This document shows positions 13,225-27,200 of a stretch of DNA of 64,000 nt, piece after piece. The position numbers were made by a program, and so were the translations under genes. Position 1 is the stretch's first letter; the number at the start of each line of letters is the position of its first letter. The DNA is from Chrysomallon squamiferum (Eukaryota > Mollusca > Gastropoda > Neomphalida > Peltospiridae), in assembly GCA_012295275.1 (NCBI GenBank), contig CM022671.1, positions 18,752,956 to 18,816,955 on the forward strand, in the 5' to 3' direction. A model generated the notes under the pieces. The model searched no databases and had not been told where the DNA came from. It saw nothing but the letters and a program-made list of their open reading frames with translations.

Positions 13225-13522
13225 GATATATATAGTTATATATATTAGTCATGAAAAGTAAATATAATGTATGAGTGACGCACCTCATTTGTATGACCTA
13301 GATAGCCCACCAGCATGACAAATCACAGGATAGTCTAATATCTGTGTTAATGGACAGTCCGGGTGCATTACAATTATCTAAACAGGATCAAACATTTTTC
13401 AAATATTCTAAAAGGCAAACAATTTTCTTATTTCTTTATCGTTTTATTTTTTTAAGGTTATGTCCTACATTTTTTTAGTCAAATAAAAGCGTCTCACAAA
13501 AATTGTGCCGTAAGCTAATTAA

Positions 13523-13563
<41 letters not shown>

Positions 13564-14098
13564 CTGCAATTAGGCATGCTTTTCCATTATATTTTTTCTC
13601 CATAAAAGAAACCGTTTAAACTTAAAACGTTAAAGGCTTATTGACGAATTTTTCAAGTAACTATTTTTTTATATTGTTTTATTTTGTTTGTTTGTTTTTG
13701 TTTTTTTACTTTTAAAGCGGTACTCTAATTGTTTCTTAAAGCGTCATCATTCAAAAGAAAAAGAAAATGAAAAGTTTGTTCACACCCAGAATAAAGGAAA
13801 GAAAAAAAAAAAAAATAAAAGTCTAATTTTTAGCGATGTTTATTAACCAGGTAGAACGCGATTTGTCTTGTGAAAAAATTATTACATTATTTTCAAATTA
13901 TTATTACAGGAATAATAGGAACTTTTATAAATAGTAAAACGTTTTGGATTTGTAGGTTTGAGCACGTCGAGATCAAATATAATTAATATCTTGTCAATCA
14001 CTGGCGAATAAACTGGCATACATTTTTGAAAAATCATTTGCCTAATGGCTAATTTCTAGCAGTTTTAAATAAGAAAATTAGTAATCCTCTAATTACAC

Positions 14099-14151
<53 letters not shown>

Positions 14152-14328
14152 CAACAATAATAATAATGAAATAGCAAGTGTTTTCTACGTAGGTAAGTTG
14201 TCCCTACGTCTTTCACATTGTTTTTCGTATCATTTCCTTTTGATTATTTAAAGAATGTAGTTGTTCAAGCCTGTTGTGACAGTTAAAATTAGAATGCGGA
14301 TGTTTTGTGAATAAAATCTTGTCAAACG

Positions 14329-14381
<53 letters not shown>

Positions 14382-14755
14382 GTGAAAAAACAATAATAAT
14401 GAAATATGACTTTTTTATAACCGAATTTTATACAAAATGGATAATGTTAAAAAATAATAATAATAAACAAATAAATAAAAACATCTATAATTACCAAAAA
14501 AGCTATTATTCTTTGCGGATGCATAATAATGACAGATACATCTGTGAATGCTGATTCAGTGAAGCAATACTGAAGCAAATATTCGTCTAAAAAATCAACA
14601 TTCCATACGTGATATATGTGAGAAACAGGATTTTACTCTTTTTGTTATTTGTCATGCTGGTGAGCTACCTAGCTCATACATATGAGATGCGTCACTCATA
14701 CATTATATTTACTTTTCATGACTAATACATATAACTATATATATTTTGTATTATT
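13225..14755. mobile_element. Inverted-repeat pair, possible non-autonomous DNA element
   Basis: About 110 bases at 13225-13335 recur as the reverse complement at about 14645-14755. The best-conserved core is tagtcatgaaaagtaaatataatgtatgagtgacgca, followed after small differences by caccagcatgacaaat. Overall identity by eye is roughly 85-90%. The 1.3 kb between holds an (AT)n array (13526-13559) and two (TAA)n arrays (about 14100-14168 and 14330-14380), but no gene. This could be the ends of a foldback-type element or two independent insertions of one repeat in opposite orientation. No target-site duplication was found. Confidence 0.55.
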
Positions 14756-15089
14756 GCTGACAATTAATATGAATATCAAATGTCTATTTCAGGTACAACG
14801 TGAATGCATCTGATATAAAAGTTAAAGTAAGTAAATGTCAAATTTTAAAAGTAACCACAAAGAATACGCCACAGTCCACTAACTATGTAAATAAGTTGCA
14901 GGCAGGCGTTCTTTTCTTATCATCACATTTTTTTTTTTTTTTTTTTTTTTTGCCCGAGTTCACTGACACATACTGTGGGTTCGTTTAACACAGTATTTAG
15001 TCATATCCTGTTTCGTTACAGTTAAGTGAAATAATCTACTACTGACCAGTTTACTGAAACTAAACTGAAATGGTTTAACGTGCTGCACA

Positions 15090-15156
15090 ATGGAGAGGAG
15101 TTTTTTGCGGAATTTCTCTGTTATCACCTTTATACTCATCCTTGCAATCCATTTAG
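15090..15156 (+). CDS. Exon 1: signal peptide of the giant extracellular protein
   Basis: The ATG at 15090 is followed by a short basic stretch (MERSFLRN) and then the hydrophobic core [14 protein letters not shown], a typical secretory signal. The exon ends in phase 1 at a GTAAGC donor and joins 16994 to give Asp-Ala-Val-Ser-Thr-Glu-Cys, the start of the F5/8C domain. This ATG is chosen because no other exon upstream is needed and it gives the expected leader. Confidence 0.82.
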
Positions 15157-16810
15157 GTAAGCAAAAGATTTTTACAAAAGTTTTTAATCGATGAATAGTG
15201 CATGACGTGATTCTCAGCCCGTTTTAAATTCATAGATGGGGAAAGAGAGAACAGAAGAAAAAAACAAGAAAAAAGATGCTTTATGAATGGTGTACTATTT
15301 ATTTTTGTTTTGCCTTATGATATATAACTGCGGAATTGTTATGTGTATTAACGTGTTACACTTTATTTAGTTAAATGTTCGGTTTTAAGCTATCAAAAAA
15401 AAAAATATATATATATATATATATATGTGATTAAGTGGCGTTATACTCAATGTTAAATGTTAAAAGATTAATTTTTTTTTTTTTTTTTTTTTTTATTACT
15501 AACGACTGATGGTATAAAATGATGGTATACAGCTCTGTAAACGTTCCTTCTAATGACGTATTTACTTTGGACGTACAAGAAACCATTATATAACCATTAC
15601 TAACCAATAATATATCTGTTATAAAAGGTATTAATGTCTGCGTTTGCTCAGTTTTGTACTTCTGTCTTGCACTAGATATATTCAATTCATTTACACCCGC
15701 TATTTACACAAGGTCTACAAGATCGACTGATATATCTCTCGTATGAACGTTGAGGTCAAATCGAGCTTATGCCAATGTGTAATATATTTTAAGGACTGGT
15801 TTACAATAGGTTGTTTGTACACATCATATATAGAGGTATTTCGCTCAAAAGAATAGTTTTATTTCAACCAACAAATTCTTAAAAAATGGATTATATAATG
15901 TTATCTAGCATAATTACAACATACACAACCACACATCTTTTCAAACAGAGTCTTTTCAAAAGGTTTTTAATCGATGAATAGTGCATGACGTGATTCTCAG
16001 CCCGTTTTAAATTCATAAATGGGGAAAGAGAGAACAGAAGAAAACAAGAAAAAAGATGCTTTATGAATGGTGTACTGTTTATTTTTGTTTTGCCTTATGA
16101 TATATAACTGCGGAATTGTTATGTGTATTAACGTGTTACACTTTATTTAGTTAAATGTTCGGTTTTAAGCTATCAAAAAAAAAAATATATATATATATGT
16201 GATTAAGTGGCGTTATACTCAATGTTAAATGTTAAAAGATTAATTTTTTTTTTTTTTTTTTTACTAACGACTGATGGTATAAAATGATGGTATACAGCTC
16301 TGTAAACGTTCCTTCTAATGACGTATTTACTTTGGACGTACAAGAAACCATTATATAACCATTACTAACCCATAATATATGTGTTATAAAAGGTATTAAT
16401 GCCTGCGTTTGCTCAGTTTTATACTTCTGTTTTGCACTAGATATATTCATTTCATTTACACCCTCTATTTACACAAGGTGTACAAGATTCCCGACTGATA
16501 CATCTCTCGTATGAACGTTGAGGTCAAATCGAGCTTTTGCCAATGTGTAATATATTTTAAGGACTGGTTTACAATAGGTTGTTTGTACATACCATATATA
16601 GACGTATTTCGCTCAAAAGAATATTTTTATTTCAACCGACAAATTCTTAAAAAATGGATTATATAATGTTATCTAGCATAATTACAACATACACAACCAC
16701 ACATCTTTTCAAACAGTCGTCACGAAAAGTAAACTGACCATAAGTGTAACCCGAACAGATTCTAGCTATTCTTTCAGTAATAATAATAATTATTATAAAC
16801 TACAGTATAT

Positions 16811-16885
<75 letters not shown>

Positions 16886-19302
16886 ACAAACGAACAAAAA
16901 CAAACAAAAACTCCAAAGAATACGAACCTGTTATTTTCTTTTTATGATTTGCTACCTATTTGGGTGTACATGAAATGTTTGTTTTATTTTCAGATGCTGT
17001 CTCTACTGAATGCAATCAAGCCCTTGGTTTAGAAGATGGAAGTCTCTTAGACTCTCAGTTTACGGCTACATCAGTCTACAGCAATAACTATTCACCTTGG
17101 AAAGCTAGAATTAACTCTAGTGGTAAAAATTATATTCATATATAATGATAAATATTTAAAAGAATAATCTTTCTCGGTGATGGAATGGTCAAGTCGTCGT
17201 TTTGTTTATTGTTAGGTACTGGGTGCGGGTAATAGATGTAACAGCATATTTCCTTTAAAAATATTTTGATATGACTAGAGTCATATATTATTTGTTCCTC
17301 AAAGAAGTATTCTTTTATACCTACTCCGATATTAACTAATATTATTTTCTTCTATTAATGTATATTCTATCTTCCTAACAAATACTTTAATATCTTCTTT
17401 TACTAATACATCTCGGAACGACTACAATCATAATTCAAACATTTTAAAACTTTCGTTTAAATCATTCACGTTCCAGAGGGATGGATTGCTAGAAATTATG
17501 ACACACATCAGCATCTCATCATTAACTTCACCCAGGAAATGGACATCACAGAAATTGCCTTCGAGGCTGCCAAAAATGGATGGTATACCAAACAAGTTAA
17601 GATATTTTACAGTATCGACAACCTCGTTTGGTATGCCTATTCCAACATCAACGATGAAACGGTTTTCACTGCAAATTCTGCGCGAAACCAAGTACAACGA
17701 ATTCGCCTAGTCCCTGAAATAAAAGTAAGAATACTCATTTATTCTTTTCATTATTAATTAATTTATTTTTATTTCTGTTCTGGACAAATTTTACAAATGT
17801 TATTTAACTAAGTTAAAGCAAAGCAGTATTTTATAACAGCGCTAGTGTGAACAATACTTAATAAAATATTTGAGAAAAAAAATGTTCTTATCGTCTTCAC
17901 TGATTTTGATGTACCGTAACCTATTCTTCAGAGTTCACTGGCTGAGTATTTGCTTACTAGTTCATTTCAAAGATTTACGAGGCGAAATTATAACCAGTTA
18001 ACGACAATTAAATAAACTGCAATAATTTTGGATTTGGTATATGTGAATATGTGATTAAAGTCACAAACGCGAAAAATTAAGCATAACACAAACTTGTCTT
18101 TAAAAACAAAAAGAAACCAAATCAGAAAACGAAAAAGAAACAGCGACAGGAATTAGTAGCATCAAGTGAAGATGTTACATTTTAGGGCTGTAAAACAGCA
18201 ACTCTTCTCAAAATTAGATTTTCCTAATGAATTTTCAAAATCTGTAAAATCAGTAAAAAGAATCACAATATTCGTTGCTAGGATTATTCGTGGTGTGTGA
18301 TTGTTTGTCAGAAGGTCTTCTTGTGTGAAGACACAGAAACACCGATGGATACTTACTGGTTTGAATGCTTTGGCTCTGGCTTGGTTTAGAGATCATACAA
18401 AATCAATGACTGTAGAGTGGATATAGAAACAATGCAGGAAAATAAAAAAAATTCATCAAAATAAAGTAAATTAATAGGAATGGTTGGATTTAACAGAAGA
18501 ACTTTCTGCATTTAGGTTACTTCAGGAGTGTATTCTTGACCGTAACTACACTGACGCAAATGCTTCATACAAAGATTTTATTTTAAAAATATAAAATATA
18601 AATCTCTATTTCGATAGAAACGATATCCACTGAATGAATTCGTTTATGTCTACGATTTCCGTTTGAAGTCTACCGACATCGTTGCAATGAAAGACATAAT
18701 TGACTTCAAAGACATCAGCTTTTGCCTCATTTCAAAAAGTGTCTAGATACGACCATGGTATTATTAACACATTTAATATATAATTCCTTTCATCTTCATG
18801 TTTTCATTAGTCATTTATTTGTTTATTTATTTCTTCGAAACGTTTTTAAAAAATGGATTTAGTAACTTCTGTGCGATTGTTATTCGATATGTATTCCAAG
18901 ATTACAATGAAAAATCATTGTTTCAACACAGCACTAGATTACTACTTCTTGAGCACAATTACATACGTAATGTTTTATTAAATAATTTTATATATTTTAT
19001 TTCAGGCCAGGTTTGTTGCTATCAATCCGATACGGTTCAATAGCCGCCCTGCTCTGCGTCTGGAATTCTTTGGCTGTCAAGTGACGTCACCAACACCTCT
19101 TAGACACACCATAGTTACACAAGATGTTGAAGTAGGTACCACAGTTAAATATTAAACATTTTAATTTCTTAAAATAAATTGATCACTTTCTTAATTTAGC
19201 TAAATGGTATATTTTATATGCATCTTCCCACAGGCAGAAAATGTGTATGTCTTTGATAAATTAATATGAAGTATTAAGCGTATGTTATTATCATTTCAGT
19301 AT

Positions 19303-19338
<36 letters not shown>

Positions 19339-22300
19339 AGCATCATGTAAAATAATGTCAATAAAAACTCTTTAAGATAAACCAACGTAAATTATATTTC
19401 TGATTACCCATCAAGCCATATATATCCCTGAACTCTTTTGCCTATGAACCAATACGATCTGGACATGGGCAAGTGTCTTACACAAAGGCGTGTTCTTGGT
19501 GACCACTCTAGCAATTAGCTGAACTTTGGTCACCATGGAATTCCACATTTTGTTCAAAGTCATTGCCTGAGATTCAAACTACACATCCTCTCCCTCAACA
19601 TGGTCATGTACTACATCATAATCTGAAGAAAAAAACTTAGAATTCCAAATATTTTCTTACCCTTTTGGAGTAATGACCCAGGCTTTTTTCAGAAAAGCAA
19701 TTTGCTTGTGGAACTACGAAAAAGAAATAGTTTACTCTCAAATAAGGAAGAAAGAGGAGTTAATCATTTATGGACCATGAAGACCAGAAAATACAGAGAT
19801 CGGTATCACCTCCGATCTCAACGTGTTATATAAACAGTACCTTGCACAAATATATATTTTGAAATATTCACGTGATGTTCCTTATACATAAAGCTCCACC
19901 ATCCCCGCTCGGAATTCTCAGTCCAACAAACGTTATTTTTGATTGGTTAAAATTATATGGCTTGAAGGCCGCGATTTACGAACTTTTCGAAGTGAAAACT
20001 GGCCTGCACTGAAAAATGATATACAGTTGTTCCACAAGTGATGTTTGGAGAAAATGGGCTGTTTTTAAAGGCTAAAACTATTACCGAATTTGTTTCAAAG
20101 AGAATTTGCAAAAATCAGCGACACCTCTGGGTTCGATGTCTATTTCTGTAATTTATAGTACAAAAGTCAATGAATGAATGAATGAATATACATGCATATC
20201 TGCAAACTATCACTGAAACAGAAATATTCGGCCTGGCTGTCAAATAAGGGCTCAATTTCAGATTCCTTCTGCTGTTCTGAGTAAAACTAATCAAGTGTCT
20301 GTATGTTTGAATGTGCTTGGTTTTAATCCATGAATACAAAGAAACGTTTCCTTAATTTACTGGATTTTCACTTTCACAATACATTTGTAACTTTGATCAG
20401 AGAATGGATTTTTTATTTGTTATTTCATTTTCAGGCAGTTCAAGAATGGATTCCAAGTTTAAGTCCATATGTTATCAACAAAAGAATTACGATTCGTCCA
20501 GCTGGAAGCCTGACAGTTCACGCTGGTGTCAATGTGATTTTCAACTCATCCGACTCGGGGCTGTTTGTTCTTGGTACAAAATTATCTTTATACAAGTCAT
20601 GAAGTCAAGAATATGAAAACATGACAGACGGTCCTGTAATAGAAATGAATTTATGAATGTTTAAAACCAAAATGCATTTTACTACTAACAGTTATTAATT
20701 TGATAATATGTTTTGTGTGTATAACAACAGTCATGATGGAATTCTTACATTATTTGCAATATATTTATAAATATTCGTAGATCACAAAATACCCCAAACT
20801 GCAGCAACAAGAAAGCCATTTATTTATTATGGAACATTTAAAGTATTTGCATTTTATGTAGTTATTATTTTATATTCTATAAATAGGTGGGGTTTTGGAG
20901 TTGTTTTCTATTTTACTTTTTTGTGTCTTTGGTTTTTCTATCTATAGAGTTTGTTTCTGCAGGAACTTTTTTGTCAGAAGGTATTTTTAGCATAGGTCAA
21001 TGCAGAACTGAAATAACAACAAAACAAAAATTTTAATTGTTAGTTGGGATGTTGTCCATGTAAAAAGTATGAACAATAGCATTAATTACTGACAGTTAAG
21101 TTTTCCATAAAGCAGAAGTGATTTAATTATCACATTATACATCTTGTTTCACAATAACCCATAAATATTTACACAGACCCAGCAGTTATACATCTACCAA
21201 ACAAAGAAAATTAAATAGTAGTAAAAAAATGCCTTATATTTGTTTGATTTGTTTCAATTTTAATATTCATAGTAAAAAAATGAAACATCAACTATTAATG
21301 CCCTTCATGTTTAAAAACAGAATTAAAATTTATGACACTGTAAATTAAACAGTATATCGTCTTTGAATTTTGGACCTTACATATTTCATGAAATTAGTGC
21401 CTCATTTATTGTCATTTGTGAACAGTTTGCACATTGTAACATTGTTGCATGAAGACTGTTACTAAAAATTAGAATCAATACAATCATAAAACACCTGAAA
21501 ATAATTTTTGTTTTTTCTCTTACACCAAGTTACATGAAATTTGAAGCTGTCTCTTACAATACCAGACAAAATATATGTTTATTCATTTTTAAAAATGTGC
21601 AGTTTAAGAATTAGTTTTAACAACAAATCAAGTACTATCTGAATTATGGATGATTTATGACTCCAAATATTTTATGATAACGTTGTTTAATTTTGTTTTT
21701 TCATTTCTGTTAAAGGAAATTTAGTGTGTAAAGGCAAGGAAGGTTTGCCTGTGACATTTTGGTCATCCAAAATTCCAACACATCCATCAGCTGACTGGAC
21801 TGGAATAGAAGTAGTATCACCAGGTAAAATAGTTTGATTAAATTTTTTCAAATAAATGTATGTCTTTTGGTTTTTAAATACATATTCATGCATTATCACT
21901 CACTCTCTTTTCTCTCTCTCACATGAATACACGTAAAAATGTGCTTATATATTGATTGAATAAACAAATTTAACCTCTCCTCTCCAGATATGTGCATCAA
22001 AATGTAATTCTGCTAAATAATGATTATGAAGAAGTAAATATGATTGTTTTGTGTAATTGCAGGAAAGATAAATTTGGAGATAACTGACATACGCAGAGCA
22101 GCAACTGCAATCCAAGGGCCTGTTGATTCTGTTGTTATTCACAACTCTTCAATTCATATGAATGTTAATGGTCTAATTTTTAACAGAGGTGGAACCAATT
22201 CATCCAAAGTAACTCTGGACAGGGTAGAAATTTCTGGAACTTCAAATCATGGCATTACTTTGAAAACCACAGAGAAAGAAAGTCACTTTCTGATGAAGAA

Positions 22301-24189
22301 TTGTCTTGTCATGTCAAATGGTGGACAGGGAGTATATATCGAAACAGGTTTCTTTATGTTTAAAGCAGAAAACTGTAGTTTCTCACATAATTCACAGAAT
22401 GGAATTTACAGCTCAAGCCATGGTGGCAGTATATATTTAGAAAAATGCTCTTGTATAGGCAATAAACAAAATGGTTTTAATTTGTATAACAGATATGGAG
22501 GCTCTTTTCGAGATGTTATTATAGACTCATCAAATTTTGAAAATAATCAATACTATGGTATCAGAATTCATGCTTATTCTATATTCAGTGGATCACAAAT
22601 TAAAATAGAGAATTCTAGCTTTAATGACAATAAAAATAAAGGATTATATATTTACACAAAACCTTATAGCAATCATTTAACATTAACCTTTGGAAACAAT
22701 AGCTTTGTTGGTGATTCATGTGAAATAAATGTCAACTCTGTCAGTAAGAAGTTTAAACTAAATATGGAGAACAGCCAGTTCTTTAAATCTGTTGATAGTT
22801 TACAGATCAGAATTGAAAATGTAAATAGTAATGCTGATGCCAGTGTTGATATTTCACATAATAACTTTACATTTATTGGAGGACGACATGCTTTACATCT
22901 GAAACACAATGGAGGAACAGTAATGGGAAATAATTTTATAAATTGTTCATCAACTGTGTCAGCCATCTTTGTCACAAGTTCTAAAACTCTCATCAACCAA
23001 AATGTCTTTTCCAACCCTGAAGCACTTTATGAAATTACAACCAGTGTGTCTTTCATTGAACATTCCTATCTGAATGCAAGTGGTAACTATTGGGGATTAG
23101 TAGATTTACATGCAATACGTTCTCGCATATGTGACTTCTTCTGCAACATGGAAAAGATAGAAATTTGGCTGGAACCAATATCTCTGTCCACAGACTTCTC
23201 TGAAACTGTTGAGAACAAGAGTGGAAGAATATTTGATTCCACAGAGTTAAATAATACGGGTGGTATTCTGAATCAGGACATTGTGCTTCATGCTAACAAA
23301 CGTTACATCATTTCAAGAACAATTTACATCCCAGCAGGGATCACACTGACCATCAGTGGCAACACAACTCTGCAGTTCCAGCAGAACAGAGGGATTTTTG
23401 TTAAAGGTATACATATATATATATATATATATTTAATATATTAAATGATAATCTGTACAGTATGCTTTAAAGTAATATAATTTTACAGATAAAAAAAACT
23501 GTCCAACAAGAAATGATTATTTTAAACTTGAGACCAATAATTTGATTGTACATAAAAGAAAATAAAACCTCAAAATAATTTGGCTAAAGAATTAACTTTT
23601 GGCATTTAAAATAGCAGTCAAGTTTTAAAATGTATATTTAGAACTTTTAACTTTAAGGAAGAATTTCTAAAAATATTATGATTAATGTTCCATTACATTG
23701 TATATTACATACTGAAAGAAGAAGTATAGAAATGTTAGGTTACATATCGTTTTCAAATAAATTATGATTTTTGTAAAGGTACTTTAAACTTTGAGGAAAC
23801 AGAGGAAGATATAAAGCTGTCAAGTTATGGAAGTGGAAAATGGAAAGGTGTTTCTTACAAATATATCAGCAATGCAAATTACAGTGCAGGTATTGTCTTC
23901 TTTTCTTATAGGCAGTATTTTTTTAATCTGAAGAATGCTCACTGAAAGTATTTTATAGTGATAAATGTTAATTACAGTGTTATTCTTTAAAATGTCAAAT
24001 TCACTGTATTTGTTTATGAAGAATTGTTAAGAAACTTCTTGTTAACAGATTAATTGTAATTGTATTCAGCAGGCAAGAAACAACAGACTTTTTAATATTC
24101 TTGTCTATGAACTGTAAAGAGCTTTACCTGTCTATTCAGATTAAACAACTCTATTAGAAAATCTGGATGATCTTTTTTCCATAAACCAT

Positions 24190-24228
<39 letters not shown>

Positions 24229-27200
24229 TTTATTTTTTTATTTATTTATTTATTTAATAAGTTGGTGATTGAAACTACCAACATAATTTTTCACCATTTT
24301 TTTTTTTTTTTTTTTTATATTTTTTTTTGGTTAGATACAGTGGTCAAACATGTCCAGATAACTGGAGCTGAAACCTGCATTAGTTTTTATAACAACCACA
24401 CAGGTTCTGTGTTGATTAATGATGTGAGGTTATCATGTAACAAGGCACTGTACTTCAACGTTCTGAAAGGTCATATAGTAAAAATAAACAATTCTTCAGT
24501 ATACAGTCAAGTTGATGTTAATTTGGAAACAACAGATAAAGTTATAGTAAACATAACCAATGTGACAAGTAAGACATCATCTCAGGATTCATTGATAATC
24601 AGTCCTTCTTATGACAAACATGCTAATATCAGTGTGATTATTAAGTCTTCACATTATTCAAGTTCTGGAGGATGGATGTTTTACCTTGATTCTTATTATG
24701 CCCACATTAGTCTCACGTTAGAAGATGTATCTGTGACTTCTAGATATGGTATACATATGTCTGGGGTTTCCCCTGAACTGAACATATATGCATCAAATAT
24801 AACAACAACTGACCAAGGTATTTATGTTTATTTTAGAAATACTAATGAGAAAATAAAGAATCTCAACACAATAATGATTAATAACAGCAATATTGAAGTA
24901 AAACGGTACAGTGAAGCATTTTCATTTCATTCATCATCCAGTTTTGACAAAAGCTACAATATTTTAATACACAATAACAGCATTAAAGGAAATAGTGGCA
25001 GTGAGATAGTTAACATCCGAACAAACAATGCACCCTGGAATGTTATTTTTACTGAGAACAAAGTTACAGTGACCAAGTCTGGTTGGGCAGTGTCATACAG
25101 AGGAAAATGTTCCATCTTCAACATATCAAGTAATACTTTAAAGAGCAGTTCTAGAGCAATGAAACTGGACTTTCAAAACAGCCATAAAGCCCAAATTTTA
25201 TTACAGGACAACAAGATGAGTGGAATGTTGGATTTGTCATCAACAACTGGATTAGAAACACCAATCATATTTGAAAATAATTTAGTTAGTAAGCCTAGCA
25301 TCGTTCTGAAATCACCAGATATTATCTTACGAGAAAATGTTTTTGAAAACATAACTGATTCTTACATAATCCGTTTTGCTAAAACTGGTTACAGCACACG
25401 ACAAATAAATGCAAGTTACAATTACTGGGGAATGACAGATTTTAAAATGATAAGACAAAAAATCTATGATTCATCATATTCTCAAGACCTCCCAACAATC
25501 TCGATTGTCCCATTTTATGACTCCAGAAACCTGTCGAAGCTAACATACCCGAACTTAGCTTTTCTGTCATCAGACGGAACAATTGGTGGATCTGTTGGTG
25601 GCAATGTTATACTGACAGCTGAAAACAGCCCCTACAGAGTTGTGTCAAACATCCTTGTGTCCAAGAAGGAAAGTCTTACCATAGAAGCAGGTGTTATGTT
25701 ACTTTTTCAAAAAAATCTGAAAATGATTGTTGAAGGTAAGAAGAAATTTTATAAACTGAAGGATAAATGAAATCTTAATTTAACACAAGTGTGTGATATT
25801 TTAAAAGATATAAAGAAGTCTTTTATATTATTATTATATTCTTATACTCTATACTCATTATTAATTATTAATTATTAATGTAAATGGAAAATATTTTATG
25901 TGATTAAAGTGAGTGTTATTTTTTTCTAGGTAAACTGAATATAAGTGGAACCTATATGTCACCTGTTAAAGTTGTGCCAGAGGTCCCAACAGAAAAATGG
26001 GGAGGAATTTTTCTCAGAGGTCAAATATGTAAGTATTCATATATAGCTCTGTGTGTGTGTGTGTGTTAGTATCTTTCAGTATTTCCTTTGATCTAAGTAC
26101 TGAATCAGAATTACGTTTATCATCATCATTATCATTATGATTTAGGTTTTCAGTCAGATACCATATTTGATGGTATGTAATTGTGATCTTTTTTCTTTTT
26201 TAGATGTCAAAGAAAAAAATAATAATATATAATTAAAATGTACATTTTTTGATATAGAGATGTAATCTAAATATATTTGGAAATGGCTATTTTTGGCCCA
26301 TATAGTCTTAATTAATAGCAAATATAATAACAAAACTGCTAATTTAAAAAAACATATGTTGGAATAGCCATTTTTTGTATTCATTTTGTTCAAGGACTTC
26401 TGTTTTTTCTTGTACTCAAAATGGCAACATTCATATATTTTGAAATAGAATTGTTTTTATTATCATACTTTTTACCAATGACAGATGGCCCAAAACATTA
26501 ATATAATGATTTGGAAGGATAAAGATTTTGCTTTCAGTATTCTAAAATTTCTTTGGTCAGAAAAATAAATAATTTTATTAAAATTATGTTTACTGAGAAT
26601 TTAAATTACTTTTCAAAAGAGGTTTCTCCAACTGCATTTGTATTCCATTAACAAGCCATTAGATGATAAACCATTTCATTAAAATTTGTATTAATTATTT
26701 AAAATGTATAGTTTAAAAAATTACACGAAAGACAGAAAGATGTTATAATAATAGCAAAAATTTAATAAAAATTCATATTAAACTCTCATGTTTTGGTTAC
26801 CTTTATACCCTGAGACACTATTAAGATGACTAAAACAAGAAAATGTTATTTTTTCCAACTATCTCTCCAGACCTACCATTACCAACCAGTTCCTCCAGAG
26901 TCCGGCTGATCAATGATGCAGCAAATAATGTGAACAAGACCCTTTCATCAAGTCCAGTGAGGGAAGGTCGACTGGAAGTGTTTGTGGATGACAAGTGGGG
27001 CACTGTGTGTGATGATGGGTTTGATGACAAAGATGCTATGGTTGTGTGTCGGATGATGGGATTTGAGTAAGTTCTATTCTTGTGCAACTTAATTTTCAAA
27101 ATTGTATAAATTGTTTGCTTTCTATAATTTACTGTTTCATAATAAATGTTCTTTTTTAATGAAATGATAGATTTCCTGAAATGAATTTGGTCCTAATTGT

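Noticed and set aside
15431-16450. Related minus-strand reading frames (84 and 72 codons) in both copies of the intron-1 duplication
   Set aside because: They are alike only because the DNA is duplicated. Both run into a poly-T (Lys) tract of different length, and several of the few differences change amino acids. No splice or start context.
19410-20330. Possible SINE in intron 4 (a B-box-like gattcaaac and moderate GC)
   Set aside because: No matching A box, tail or target duplication could be found.
22673-23014. 113-codon minus-strand frame inside exon 7 of the giant gene
   Set aside because: Antisense shadow of a real coding exon. The plus-strand frame has the beta-helix pattern and splice sites.
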